64,000 bases of DNA from Kaistia soli DSM 19436 (GCF_900129325.1 NZ_FQUP01000006.1:62001-126000); one strand, 5' to 3'. Numbered from the stretch's first letter, positions 35,989 to 45,305 are shown. Numbers and translations are program-made. The notes: a model not told the origin generated them from the sequence alone.

Positions 35989-36912
35989 TCAGCTCCTGCG
36001 GATGCGCGGGTCGACCAGCGCATAGATCACATCGACGATGAGAGAAACGGCGACCACGACGGTTGCGAAGGCAAGAATGAAGCCCTGTATGACGGGATAA
36101 TCACGCTGGAAGATCGCCTCGATCGCCATGCGCCCGACCCCGTTCCATGAGAAGATGTTCTCGACCACGATCGCCCCGCCCATCATGAAGGCGAACTGGA
36201 GGCCGATCATCGTGACGATCGGGACCAGGCCGGCGCGCAGCACATGGCGGCGCAGAATGGTTGCCTTGGGCAACCCTTTCGCCTCAGCCGTACGCACGAA
36301 GTCCTGCCTCATCGTGTCGATCATCGAGGAGCGCGTCATGCGAGCGATCACCGCGGCGTTGGAAAGGCCCAGCGTCACCGCCGGAAGAACCAGGTTGGCA
36401 GGGCCAGTGCCGCTGACGGGGAACCAACCGAGGTCGACCGCGAAGACAAGGAGCAGCAAAAGACCGAGCCAGAAGCCGGGGATCGATATGCCGGCGATGG
36501 CGCCGGCCATCAGCGCTGTGTCGAGCCAGCTGCCGCGCCGCCAGGCCGCCATGAAGCCCACCGGAAGCCCGATCGCGATCGCCACGACCATCGCCGCGGC
36601 CGCGAGCGCCAGAGTGTTGGGCAGCCTCTGCAGGATCACGTCCAGCACAGGCTGATGGCCGCGGATAGTATAGCCGAGGTCGCCGTGGGCGAGGCGCCAC
36701 AGATAGCTCGCATACTGAACATAGATCGGCTGGTCGAGGCCAAGCCCGTGCCGTATCGCCTCGATCTGCTCCGGCGTCGTTCCCTGGCTCTGCGCGTACA
36801 TGATCTGCACGGGATCGCCTGGGACGAGGTGAATTAGCAGCGTGACCGCAACCGTGGTCGCGAGGATAGTGAGGAAGGCCATCGCGAGACGGCCGAGGAT
36901 GAAGAACCACAT
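35989..36912 (-). CDS. ABC transporter permease, DppB type
   Basis: This is a 307-residue inner-membrane permease from the ATG at 36912. The N-terminal FLTILATTVAVTLLIHLVPG with GDPVQIMYAQ is the DppB signature. The EAA loop is DFVRTAEAKGLPKATILRRH. It forms the membrane channel with the DppC-type subunit. It is separated from the binding-protein gene by 77 bp containing a stem-loop. Confidence 0.93.
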   Translation of the reverse strand: MWFFILGRLAMAFLTILATTVAVTLLIHLVPGDPVQIMYAQSQGTTPEQIEAIRHGLGLDQPIYVQYASYLWRLAHGDLGYTIRGHQPVLDVILQRLPNTLALAAAAMVVAIAIGLPVGFMAAWRRGSWLDTALMAGAIAGISIPGFWLGLLLLLVFAVDLGWFPVSGTGPANLVLPAVTLGLSNAAVIARMTRSSMIDTMRQDFVRTAEAKGLPKATILRRHVLRAGLVPIVTMIGLQFAFMMGGAIVVENIFSWNGVGRMAIEAIFQRDYPVIQGFILAFATVVVAVSLIVDVIYALVDPRIRRS

Positions 36913-36933
36913 GGCAGGGTCTCTCCGCAAGAA

Positions 36934-36957
36934 GAGGGTCCGGCGAACCGGGCCCTC
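36934..36957 (-). promoter_or_regulatory. Intercistronic stem-loop between binding protein and permease
   Basis: On the minus strand GAGGGCCCGG-TTCG-CCGGACCCTC forms a 10-bp stem with one mismatch and a UUCG tetraloop, followed by TTCTT. Such structures often stabilise the upstream binding-protein message or partly terminate it, giving more binding protein than permease. Confidence 0.5.
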
Positions 36958-36989
36958 CGACCTTGGTGATCGTGGTCAGACTTCTTGGG

Positions 36990-38552
36990 TCACGACTTCT
37001 TGTCGGTGATCTTCACGTCGTTGAAGACGGGATAGACGAACGGCGCCACATGGAAGCCCTCGACCGTCGGACGCTCGGCAAAGACCCATTCCCAGCCCGG
37101 CGTGTAGAGCGGGATGTGGATGCCGTTCTCCAGGAGATACTTGAACACCTCCTGCACCTTGGCCTTGCGCGCTTCCGGCTCGGTCAGCACACGGGTCTCG
37201 TCCAGCATCTTGTCGAGTTCGGGCGAGGTGAAGCCGCGATAGGCACCCGGCGAATGCCAGAGCGCGTAGAGGATGTCCGGGTCGTACCAGGACCAGGTCA
37301 TCATATCCATCGAGCCCTTGCCCGTCGGCGTCTCGTTCTCCTGGCGGACGCGGGCGTTCATGGTGCCGATATCCATCATCTCGATATCGGCCTTGATGCC
37401 GACCTCGGCCAGTTGCGCCTGGAAGACCTCGGCAAGCTTTTGGCGATTGCCGCCGGTCCAGACCAGCATCGAAGTCTCGAGCGGTTTGTCGGGCCCGTAG
37501 CCGAGTTCCTTCAGCAGGGCCTTCGCCTTCTCCGGATCGTAATTCGTGCGGTACTTCAGGCAGAACTCCTGGTCGTTGCCGAAGACGCCACGCGAGACGG
37601 GGCAGGCTTCAGGCAGCGAGAGATCGCCATAGACGAGGTTGATCGCATCCGCCGCGTCAGTCGCATAGCCCACGGCCTGCCGCGCCCGGGCATCGTCGAA
37701 AGGCGGCCGGTGCACGGCGAATTCCCAGAAGACATTCTGCCCGGTGTTCTCGGCGACCGTGATCTTGAGATCGCCCGAGGATTTTAAGGCCTCGACATCG
37801 TCGAGCGGCGGTTCGGCAATGTCGACCTCACCGGTCTTGAGAGCGGCAAGGCGGGCCTGCGGCTCTGGGACGACCGAGATCACCAGCCCGTCCATATAGG
37901 GGGCGCCCTTGTTGTCCGCGAGCTTGCCGAAATTCTGGTAATCGGGATTCCGGGCGAGGACGATCTTGTCCCCCTTCGTCCACGAGACGAGCTTCCATGG
38001 TCCGGAGCCGACGGCAGACGTCGTGCCGAAGCCCTCGACGCCCTTATTCGACTTGCAGATGATCGATGAGAAACTGTCGGCGAGGAAGGGAACGAGCGCC
38101 ACGAACGGCTTGTCGAGCGTGAACTTCACCGTTGTTGGATCGATGACGTCGACCTTGCTGATCGGTCCCCAGCTTGCCTTGGTCACGCTGGGATTCGCCG
38201 CGTCCAAGGCACGGTCTACCGTGTATTTGACGTCGTTCGCATCGAGGGACGAACCGTCCGCGCATTTGACGCCGCTGTGCAGTTTGAACGTGTATTCCGT
38301 GCCTGCTGGATTGGAGGTCCAGGATTCGGCAAGGTTCGGCACTGGCTTGCCGTCCTTATCGGTCGCGAGCAGCGTGTCGTAGATGAGACTCCAGACCTGC
38401 AGCGACAGCGTGCTGGTGGCCCGGTGCGGATCGAGCGTATCGATATCGCCATAGCGCGCCCAGACGATACCCTTCGCTTCTGCGCCGGCAACGGAAAGGC
38501 TGATCGCGCCAGCGACGGCGACAGCCCGTATCAGACCCTTGAATGCAATCAT
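36990..38552 (-). CDS. Periplasmic substrate-binding protein (SBP_bac_5, DppA/OppA type)
   Basis: This is a 520-residue protein from the ATG at 38552. A Sec signal peptide covers ~residues 1-26 (LIRAVAVAGAISLSVAGAEA). The mature protein opens KGIVWARYGDIDTLDPHRAT, the SBP_bac_5 start. Motifs GTEYTFKLHSGVKCADGSSL and ARQAVGYATDAADAINLVYG are typical. It captures a peptide or similar ligand for the permeases that follow. The ligand is unknown; the accompanying DUF6963-like gene and RpiR regulator may mean it is not a plain dipeptide. Confidence 0.94.
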   Translation of the reverse strand: MIAFKGLIRAVAVAGAISLSVAGAEAKGIVWARYGDIDTLDPHRATSTLSLQVWSLIYDTLLATDKDGKPVPNLAESWTSNPAGTEYTFKLHSGVKCADGSSLDANDVKYTVDRALDAANPSVTKASWGPISKVDVIDPTTVKFTLDKPFVALVPFLADSFSSIICKSNKGVEGFGTTSAVGSGPWKLVSWTKGDKIVLARNPDYQNFGKLADNKGAPYMDGLVISVVPEPQARLAALKTGEVDIAEPPLDDVEALKSSGDLKITVAENTGQNVFWEFAVHRPPFDDARARQAVGYATDAADAINLVYGDLSLPEACPVSRGVFGNDQEFCLKYRTNYDPEKAKALLKELGYGPDKPLETSMLVWTGGNRQKLAEVFQAQLAEVGIKADIEMMDIGTMNARVRQENETPTGKGSMDMMTWSWYDPDILYALWHSPGAYRGFTSPELDKMLDETRVLTEPEARKAKVQEVFKYLLENGIHIPLYTPGWEWVFAERPTVEGFHVAPFVYPVFNDVKITDKKS

Positions 38553-38768
38553 GCTTTCGTTCCCCTGGCTCCTTTTTCGCAAACGCAAGGACGCGGCCAT
38601 GAGGGGGCTGCCCGCGGCGCACAGGCCGCAGGAGTCGCGCTGTTGGCGATACCCTGATCAATCCCGTCGACTGCGAGGACCTGTTTGCCCTCGCCCGCGC
38701 CGCCCTACTGCCGCGCGCCCTTCCGCTCGACGAGCAAGCTGGGCGAACGGCCCGGCTTAGTCAAACCA

Positions 38769-38793
38769 ATTTCAGAAATGACGATTATATTTC
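38769..38793. promoter_or_regulatory. Possible RpiR operator upstream of the transporter operon
   Basis: ATTTCAGAAAT (38769-38779) is a perfect inverted repeat around one base. GAAAT (38775-38779) also pairs with ATTTC (38789-38793) across 9 bp. It lies upstream of the binding-protein gene and just beyond the 3' end of the convergently placed regulator gene. A related palindrome TTTTCGAAAA (39713-39722) lies upstream of the rpiR start. Confidence 0.4.
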
Positions 38794-38850
38794 CTGAAGT
38801 GAAACAAACAGGCCGAAGTGTGGACTGAAACGCGTCAGAAAAGGCGCGCG

Positions 38851-39708
38851 TCAGAGGTCTCCGGGCACCAGATCGCCCCACTCTTCGTGAATGTTCTCGA
38901 TAAAATGCATCCGTTCGATCGCCGACTGGCCGATCCTCAGCGCCAAAGCCGAGCAGAGATAGGTGATGACGGAAACTGGAGCGACGACCGACTCGTAGAC
39001 AGACACGCCACGCGTCCGGCAGCGAAGCGTGACGGTCGCGACCTCCGTCGAGCCACGGCCAGCTTGGTCGGTCAGGTAGATCACCTGCGCCCCGGCATGG
39101 ATCGCCGAGCGCATCAGCGAACGAAGGCTGCGCGTCTTGCGGCCAACGCCGAGGGCGATCATCGCGTCGGTGGGCTGGATCGAAGCAAATTCCTCGGGCA
39201 CTGAAAAACCGCCAATTGGGATCATGCGGATGTCCGCCTTGATGCGGATCAGCAGCGCGCGCGCGAAATGCGCCAACGGATAATTGTCGCCGAAGCCAAC
39301 CACCCAGAGCTTCTCGGCCCGCGAAAGCGACTGGATTGCGAGATCGAGCTCGTCGCTGCGTAGGGCCTCGATGGACCTGACTAGATTCTGTACGTCGCCC
39401 GCCAGATGGTCGGCCAGTTGACCCCGTCCAACCCGGCGCTCAAGCCCCTTCGGCAACGGGGCCGCAGTCGAGGGTGCGGTACCATCCCGCGCCTTTTTTT
39501 GTGCAGTCTTGAAGCTCGCATAACCGAGCCGGCGAAAGAACCTTGCCGTGGTCGCCTTGGAGACCACGGCCTTGGCCGATATTTCAGTCGCGGAGTTGAG
39601 GCCGAGCAGATCGGGATTTTCAAGCAGCAAGTCTGCAAGCCGCCGCTCCTGCCGCGTGAAGTCATCGTAATTTTCGAGCATGCGCTGCGAGAGAGTGGCT
39701 TCGGCCAT
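38851..39708 (-). CDS. RpiR/MurR family transcriptional regulator
   Basis: This is a 285-residue protein from the ATG at 39708. The N-terminal HTH_6 domain (FTRQERRLADLLLENPDLLG, ISAKAVVSKATTARFFRRLG) is followed by a SIS domain (LWVVGFGDNYPLAHFARALL, VIYLTDQAGRGS). SIS domains normally bind phosphosugars or amino sugars. It reads in the same direction as, and upstream of, the transporter operon and is its likely regulator. TTTTCGAAAA just upstream of its start may be an autoregulatory site. Confidence 0.93.
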   Translation of the reverse strand: MAEATLSQRMLENYDDFTRQERRLADLLLENPDLLGLNSATEISAKAVVSKATTARFFRRLGYASFKTAQKKARDGTAPSTAAPLPKGLERRVGRGQLADHLAGDVQNLVRSIEALRSDELDLAIQSLSRAEKLWVVGFGDNYPLAHFARALLIRIKADIRMIPIGGFSVPEEFASIQPTDAMIALGVGRKTRSLRSLMRSAIHAGAQVIYLTDQAGRGSTEVATVTLRCRTRGVSVYESVVAPVSVITYLCSALALRIGQSAIERMHFIENIHEEWGDLVPGDL

Positions 39709-40492
39709 GTGATTTTCGAAAAAGAAACAGATGCGGGACCGATATAATGAAATGCGTCGATCGCGCAACGTTTGGCTACTGGAGGGACGGGCGCCCTTTG
39801 CGACTACAAGAACATCACCAAGAGCGCAGTCGTGGGCATGTCAGCGCCTCTTCAGAGTATCCCGATTGATGATCTCCATCACCTGAGGTGTCTACTATGC
39901 CGTGCCGCGAGCCGCACCCAGGCATCAGCGAAGGTCGCTGTTGAGGTGCGCGCGGTTTCCGCCGTCGTACCAGCAGCGATCGCCGAAGTCGTCCGGCTCA
40001 CAGGGCGTCAGGCAAGCTCACAGCCGAGATCTGCGCAGCGCCGGCCGAGGCGCGTGGCCAAGCTCTCCTGGACCTGGTGAGGCGCTGGAACTTGCCCGAC
40101 TGCGTCCGCAGGCCAAGCAGATCGCCATCGGTCGATCGCTGCCCACGAGGCGCTTGCTGTATTTCGGATCGGTTCGCTCGGGCTCAAGCTGCCGCAAGTC
40201 GAACCAGTGCCGGTCAAGCTGAAGCTAATCGTGCGAGAAAGCTGGCGCGGTAGGCAGCGGCGCGGCGTAGATTGCGATCCGCTCGAACAAACTCGCAGTG
40301 CTCCCCAATGGCCTTGATCAGCGAGGTACCCCACCCGCCTACTCAAGAAGGCGCTGGATGGTGTCGATGCCGGCTACCGCCCACGGATAACCAGCCACAG
40401 CGCATAGCTGATGCTGGCGAGCCACGCCATTTCCACAAGTGGGGCCGCGCCTGCCACCAACAACAAACTTGCCAGCCCTCTCAATCGCTTCA
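39709..40492. other. 780-bp region of degenerate sequence
   Basis: No intact gene is seen. A minus-strand stretch near 40210-40310 reads EHCEFVRADRNLRRAAAYRA before stopping, which looks like a gene fragment of unknown family. This is the left part of the decayed zone that reaches to about 52.95 kb. Confidence 0.4.
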
Positions 40493-40806
40493 CTACGCCG
40501 CTCCGAATACCGTGGCAGTTATAGGGTGAGTGCGTGGTCTGCTGAGGTCATAGGCGCCGATAATCGCCCGCGTTGCAGTAAACGCGGTTCGAACCCTGTT
40601 ACGGTCGGCCGGATGGATGCGAGACGAGAGGTCCTCAAAGGTCACAGTTTTTCTCTCCGGCAAACCCCAAACACCGAACCCCTGCTCATCAAACGCAAAA
40701 GCTCGGTTTCGACAGTCCAGCACCAGAGAGCGACGCCGGCTGCATGCAGTGCGCACTTCAGGTTTCCTGGTTCCCAGAGCGGGTGATTGGGGTCACTGAA
40801 GGGCAT
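40493..40806 (-). pseudogene. PAS-domain sensor kinase fragment, frameshifted
   Basis: The frame from 40806 reads MPFSDPNHPLWEPGNLKCAL, then AAGVALWCWTVETE. A one-base shift near 40710 continues AFAFDEQGFGVWGLPERKTV, TFEDLSSRIHPADRNRVRTA, FTATRAIIGAYDL, and then the sequence breaks off. Together this is a clear PAS fold of the kind that opens HWE-type histidine kinases in rhizobia and sphingomonads. The kinase part is missing. Confidence 0.7.
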
Positions 40807-40971
40807 TGTGCCGGTCTCCTGGTTTCGAGCCGGCCGAAATTGCTGCACTCGCTTTAGGATACGATTTCAGAATCTGCGCGCAGCGGCAAGCCGAACGTTC
40901 CCGATGGAGCGCAACAAACCAAGGCAGCCTCACCTCGCTTCTGCCGCCATTCCTTCTGATCAACCAAACGC

Positions 40972-41004
40972 AAAAAAGGCTCCGGGTTGGATGGACCCGG
41001 AGCC
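40972..41004 (-). terminator. Rho-independent terminator of the Cys-repeat protein gene
   Basis: GGCTCCGGGT (40978-40987) and ACCCGGAGCC (40995-41004) form a perfect 10-bp stem with a 7-base loop. On the minus strand it is followed by six T residues (40977-40972). It lies 22 bp after the stop of the minus-strand gene ending at 41026. Confidence 0.88.
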
Positions 41005-41025
41005 CCGCGCGTGAAGTCATTCCCA

Positions 41026-42816
41026 CTAGGGCTGTCTGATCATCCGGCAAAGCTTGATGAGTTCCTCGTCGTACATCGCAGGATTGATCAGGATCGTCGA
41101 ACAGCGTTTGCGCGCCAAGCGGCCATCCTTATCGCTCATGCTGCTGTCGGCGAGGGCAATGCCACGGTTCGGGAGATTGCCACCCATCGTGCCGGGCCGG
41201 GTCGGGGCAAGCCCATTGCCTTTGCCATTCCCATTGTTGTTGTTGGCTACTCCAATCCCGGAATTGTTGCCGTTTCCGGCCGGGACGGTGCTGTCACCGC
41301 CGTTGTTGACCGTTGTACCCGGGATTGTGCCTCCAGGCGTCGTTGTGCCACCGCCGGGATTGGTCCCGCCGCCATTGCCCCCTGCGCCAGAGCCGCATGA
41401 ACCGCCAACCGACAGGCAGAGATCAACCAGACTGCTGGGCGACAGGACGGCGAGACGGGTGTCGAGAAGCTGCATCGTCTGGCTGCGCGACCCGCTTCCG
41501 CAGCCGGAGCCGCCGCCGGCGGTCAGGCAGAGCTTGGCAACATCGCCTTTGGCCAGCACATTCGCCTTGGCGCGAATGCCGCCGACCAGGTTTGACCGAG
41601 CTTTGGCGCTGAGCACACCGTTCCGGTCGAGCACGCTGGCAAGAACGCGCGTTCCCTGCCGCGTATGAGGAATCCCAGGGTGAGCACTATTGCCGTTGCC
41701 GGGATGCATGCCAGTCGCGGGCTGCGGCCCCGTTCCGATGACCGTTCCGCTGGTACCGCACGAGCCGCCAACCTTCAGGCAGAGGTCAAGCAGTCGGCGC
41801 GGTGATAGAGCAGCAAGGCGCGTGTCGAGAAGACGGACTGCTTGGTTCCGCGACCCGGTGCTGCAGCCGGCACCGCCGCCTGCTGTCGCGCACAGTTTGA
41901 CGACGTCGCCCTTCGAGAGAACGTTCGCTTTGGCTCGAATGCCGTTGATCAGATTGGAACGGGCATCCGCGCTGAGAACACCTTCGCGATTGACCGCCGC
42001 CGCATTGACGCGCGCACCGCCGACCGAGCCGCAGCTTGCGCCAATGTTGACACACACGGTTGCGAGCTGCTGCTTGGAGAGAAGCTTCACGCGGGCGTCC
42101 ACAAGCTCAGAAAGCCTCTGGCGCGAACCGCCGCAACCTGAGCCACCGCCGACATCCACGCAGAGGCGCACCAACTCACGTCGTGAGAGCACATCGAGCC
42201 GTGCATCGATGCCGCCGAGCAGGGTTGATTTGGGCGTAAGCAGAACGGCGAGCGGATTGGAGCCGCCTGACCGAGCGCCGCCTGGCCCATGGGGCATGGG
42301 CGCACTGGTGGCCGTCGACGAATTGGAACCCGACAGATTGCGATTGCCGGCCAGCCCGCCAGTAACAGATGTGACGCCGCTGAGCGTGTTGCCCAAGGAC
42401 CCGGCCGCCGAGGCAACAGGATTGCTGGAACTCGAGCTTCCCGATGGAGTGGTCGAGCCAGAAGACACCGCACCCCCTACGGAGGTCGTCGCGGTACCGA
42501 CGGTCGATCCGACCGTTCGGGCCGTGCTCCCGACTGCGTCTCCAACGGCGCTGACCGTTCCGCCCACAGGGCCGCCGACTGCCGAACCAACATTGCTGAC
42601 CGCCGATCCGGCGCTCGAGCCCACGGTGCCTACAGTCGAGCCCACCGCTGATCCGACGCTACTGGTAACGGACCCGACTGATTTGACCGTGTTGTTGACG
42701 GTCGGCGTAACGCTGGTAACGACGCCGCCGATGAGTCCTTGGGCACCTCCCGAGTTTGGCACCAATGCTGTGCTTATACAGAGAGCCGAGCCGAGAACAC
42801 CTAAGATCCGGTTCAT
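41026..42816 (-). CDS. Secreted protein with six Cys-pair repeats
   Basis: This is a 596-residue protein from the ATG at 42816; a Met three codons earlier is possible. A signal peptide (ILGVLGSALCISTALVPNSG) precedes AQG. Residues ~30-115 are a Val/Gly/Ser pseudo-repeat (SVGSAVGSTVGTVGSSAGSA). Six repeats follow at about 208-232, 244-266, 297-322, 335-357, 418-443 and 456-478, each of the form L-S-x3-L-x2-L-C-x5-9-C with GGG or GGS before the second Cys. They alternate between two subtypes. A Gly/Asn-rich linker leads to a basic C-terminus. It is probably exported, with one disulfide per repeat. Family not recognised. Confidence 0.8.
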   Translation of the reverse strand: MNRILGVLGSALCISTALVPNSGGAQGLIGGVVTSVTPTVNNTVKSVGSVTSSVGSAVGSTVGTVGSSAGSAVSNVGSAVGGPVGGTVSAVGDAVGSTARTVGSTVGTATTSVGGAVSSGSTTPSGSSSSSNPVASAAGSLGNTLSGVTSVTGGLAGNRNLSGSNSSTATSAPMPHGPGGARSGGSNPLAVLLTPKSTLLGGIDARLDVLSRRELVRLCVDVGGGSGCGGSRQRLSELVDARVKLLSKQQLATVCVNIGASCGSVGGARVNAAAVNREGVLSADARSNLINGIRAKANVLSKGDVVKLCATAGGGAGCSTGSRNQAVRLLDTRLAALSPRRLLDLCLKVGGSCGTSGTVIGTGPQPATGMHPGNGNSAHPGIPHTRQGTRVLASVLDRNGVLSAKARSNLVGGIRAKANVLAKGDVAKLCLTAGGGSGCGSGSRSQTMQLLDTRLAVLSPSSLVDLCLSVGGSCGSGAGGNGGGTNPGGGTTTPGGTIPGTTVNNGGDSTVPAGNGNNSGIGVANNNNGNGKGNGLAPTRPGTMGGNLPNRGIALADSSMSDKDGRLARKRCSTILINPAMYDEELIKLCRMIRQP

Positions 42817-43289
42817 TGCTTCCATCCCTGGTAAAGTTCACTCCCGGCGGCCTATGCACTTGTTTGTATGCGTTCCGCCGAACGAACAATGCTCTTGAAA
42901 TGGATTCGGTTGCTTCGGCTACTACTTTGGGGGTAATAATTCGCATGTTGAAAATTTGAGTATTTTTAGATTTCAAACAGCCAAAAGAAGTAGTCGTCCC
43001 CCGCGACGTCGACGTTTCGAAATCGACTGAGAAAGGGGGATGGCGGTAGCAGTTCCAGAACTGATCCTCGGGGAAGGTTGAGTGTTAAGCCATAGTCGCC
43101 GCTGAGATCGTCGCCGGCCTGGTTTTGTTGCCCCGATAGTAAAGAACCTCGGGCTTGATGTTGGCCCAGATCCCGCTAACGTTGACGAGGGTTGGTGCCA
43201 AGAGTAGTCGAAGCCGTATTCGCCGACCATACCCGAGCGAGCCCACCTATTCGGGATGGCGCCATGCCGATGATCGCACCCGCCTTGGC
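42817..43289. other. Region with possible gene scraps
   Basis: It contains the promoter of the Cys-repeat gene. On the minus strand two frames read EYGFDYSWHQPSS and VNVSGIWANIKPEVLYYRGN, joined by a shift near 43185. They may be pieces of one decayed gene, but no family could be named. Confidence 0.35.
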
Positions 43290-43832
43290 CAGGTTACCGA
43301 AAGCACGCTTGTGGATCAACTGATCGACGTGTGCGCGCTCACCTCGATCATGTCGAGCACGGGCAATCCAAGCCTGCCATCGGTCGCGCCCGACGCGATG
43401 GCGATGATGACGCATCCCACGCCCGATCTGGCGCTGGACGAAGCAGGCTTCATCGCACACTGCGTCGCCTTTGCGCGGCGGATCGCCGGCAGCTCCTATC
43501 CGCTGGACGAAGAGGAATATCGCGTTCTCATCGGCGCGGAACTGTGCCGTGGCTACGTCCAGGGCGGCTTCGGACGGCAAGGCGCGGCGATGGCCCTTGC
43601 GGGCGACAGGAGGGTGAGGCTATCGACGATCCGCGCGCCGACCCTCGTCATACATGGAACGGAGGATGCCCTGATCCCGCTCGCGTGCGGTTGCGATACC
43701 ACCGCCTCTATTCCCGGCGCGGAATGGCTGCCGATCCCAGGAATGGGGCACGATCCGCCGCCATCCTTATACCGGACCGTTGGCGACGCGATCGGGCAAA
43801 CCGCCCGCCGCTCAGCCATGACGGTATCGTGA
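43290..43832 (+). pseudogene. C-terminal part of an alpha/beta hydrolase
   Basis: From about 43310 the frame reads LTSIMSSTGNPSLPSVAPDA, GFIAHCVAFARRIAGSSYPL and STIRAPTLVIHGTEDALIPL, ending IPGMGHDPP. These are the lid and C-terminal strands of an alpha/beta hydrolase, including the acid Asp (GTEDALIP) and the catalytic His (GMGHDPP). The nucleophile-elbow half is absent and the upstream frame (from 43155) is unrelated, so the gene is truncated. A fused product may be translated but should be inactive. Confidence 0.65.
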
Positions 43833-44197
43833 GAGCAACATCCTCTCGAGGGTTTCAGTCAACCGCCTTCGAAAACGAAGCCGAGCCTTTTTGATGACTT
43901 AACTGGATCATCAAGCACAAGATCGCCTTGGAGGCTGATGTGCCCAAAAGCCAATGGGCGGCTTTCGGCTCAACCTAGGGCATTCAACGCGGCGCAATCG
44001 ACATGCCGGAAGCGGACCTTCCCGAGGCCTGAAATGGGTCAACAGCGGAATTATGCCAAGTACGAACCCATGGCAGATTGCCAAAAATGCCATGAGCCGC
44101 TCTTGATCGCTCAAGGGCACTGTGCTTTCACAAAAGGTGTGGCTAAGTCAGTGGTGCAGGTTGAATTTCAAGCGCCTCATATTCGTACAGGACACGC
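43833..44197. other. Region without a recognisable gene
   Basis: Short open frames on both strands show no family resemblance. No strong hairpin was noticed. Confidence 0.35.
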
Positions 44198-44440
44198 ATG
44201 AACTGGGCTTGGAATAGCAGCCTAAAGCGCTATGGCATCGCATGCTTCATAAGCTCGATTCCGGCTGACCCTGATGGCGATGGCGATTCGCAGCAGTTCT
44301 TTGACGAGCTGAATCAGGCAAGAGATTGGGCCAAAAGAGCTATTGAGGGCGGCCGCTTCAAATACCTGGCGCTCTGGGACGGAGTGTCAGGAACGCACTG
44401 GGAATGGATTGAGGATTTTTGCGAGGAGCCTAGCACTTGA
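44198..44440 (+). CDS. Small uncharacterised protein
   Basis: This is an 80-residue acidic protein (MNWAWNSSLKRYGIACFISS, then QQFFDELNQARDWAKRAIEG, then YLALWDGVSGTHWEWIEDF). The composition is protein-like and unlike the shadow frames around it. It resembles small house-keeping proteins of unknown role that have the FxxxxxARxWA...YLALW pattern. The start is the only ATG. Confidence 0.45.
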   Translation: MNWAWNSSLKRYGIACFISSIPADPDGDGDSQQFFDELNQARDWAKRAIEGGRFKYLALWDGVSGTHWEWIEDFCEEPST

Positions 44441-44477
44441 ACTGCTCGCTCTCGCCGGGCAGCGAGGTCCCTTTGAC

Positions 44478-44796
44478 AGCCACCGCTGCTGAGCGTTCGC
44501 CGCCGACATGCCGTTCGCCAGCTTGGCCTCGGCATGGATGAACAGGCCATTGTCGTCATCACCATCAATTTCAGCATCAGCGAATGGGCTAACTGATCAT
44601 TGCGACATCGTCGAGACCGGCAACGAGAGCTGGCGCTTCAAGAACCGCCTCTGAACTCACCACCGCCGGCCTCAAAAAGCCGTGTCGATCTCCACGCCGC
44701 CTACGGCGGCGCTCGGATCGCCACGGCCTTCTCAATTCTTACGACCGGTCAATATTGGACGCCCATCGGGGATCGGCATTGAACGCTGTTTGACAG
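44478..44796 (+). mobile_element. IS21-family remnant (IstB end and terminus)
   Basis: One frame reads DEQAIVVITINFSISEWAN, matching the IstB stretch normally written as ...VTTNLxFxEWxx. A second frame then gives DHCDIVETGNESWRFKNRL and a stop at ~44654, the usual IstB C-terminus. About 18 codons between them are deleted. After it, GGTCAATATTGGACGCCCAT (44748-44767) and CATTGAACGCTGTTTGACA resemble the non-coding right end of IS21-like elements. istA and the left end are missing. Confidence 0.7.
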
Positions 44797-44921
44797 ATGT
44801 CGCCAGCGTGGTTGGCGGACTCTCGATTGACCGAGTAGCTAAATTCGACGGGAGCAGCCCCGACAAGAGTCATTCTCAGGGCACCTATTCAACCCCAGCG
44901 AGGCCGTCGCTGAGGCTCACG

Positions 44922-45305
44922 TCACAGGTGATAGCACGAAGCCAGCTCTGGGAAATCGGTCGAAAGGACATCGACCACCCCGCCTAAGGTAACGATTGAA
45001 AAGTGACGCATCATCTCGCGATCGTGAAGCACGATCTCCTCGCTGAAGCTCCGGGAAAAGGGCGAATCTTCGACCAGGAATAACCCCGTCTCAATGCCGA
45101 TTACCTGTCCGTTCATGGGCGACTCCACTTGAGACATGGGCGTAACCCTCCAGCACCGCGGCATTTGGAACCTTACCCGAATATCGCATCTATCCCCAGC
45201 GCGCACGTACATCCGAATGGCCCAGTCCTCCTTCATGAATTTTATTCCGGTCAAAGTCTCACCCGCATACAGGCCGGCGTAAGGCTCAGTATAGCTCGCT
45301 GTCAT
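44922..45305 (-). CDS. Uncharacterised 127-aa protein
   Basis: The protein starts MTASYTEPYAGLYAGETLTG, with GGAGAG 7 nt upstream of the ATG. It has a mixed alpha/beta profile and no signal peptide or membrane segment. The end (MMRHFSIVTLGGVVDVLSTD, then FPELASCYHL) looks constrained. Family not recognised. It stands alone within decayed DNA. Confidence 0.6.
   Translation of the reverse strand: MTASYTEPYAGLYAGETLTGIKFMKEDWAIRMYVRAGDRCDIRVRFQMPRCWRVTPMSQVESPMNGQVIGIETGLFLVEDSPFSRSFSEEIVLHDREMMRHFSIVTLGGVVDVLSTDFPELASCYHL

Noticed and set aside
41690-42898. 402-residue plus-strand frame opposite the Cys-repeat protein
   Set aside because: Its Pro/Thr-rich repeats mirror the Gly/Val/Ser repeats of the real gene, which has a signal peptide and a terminator.
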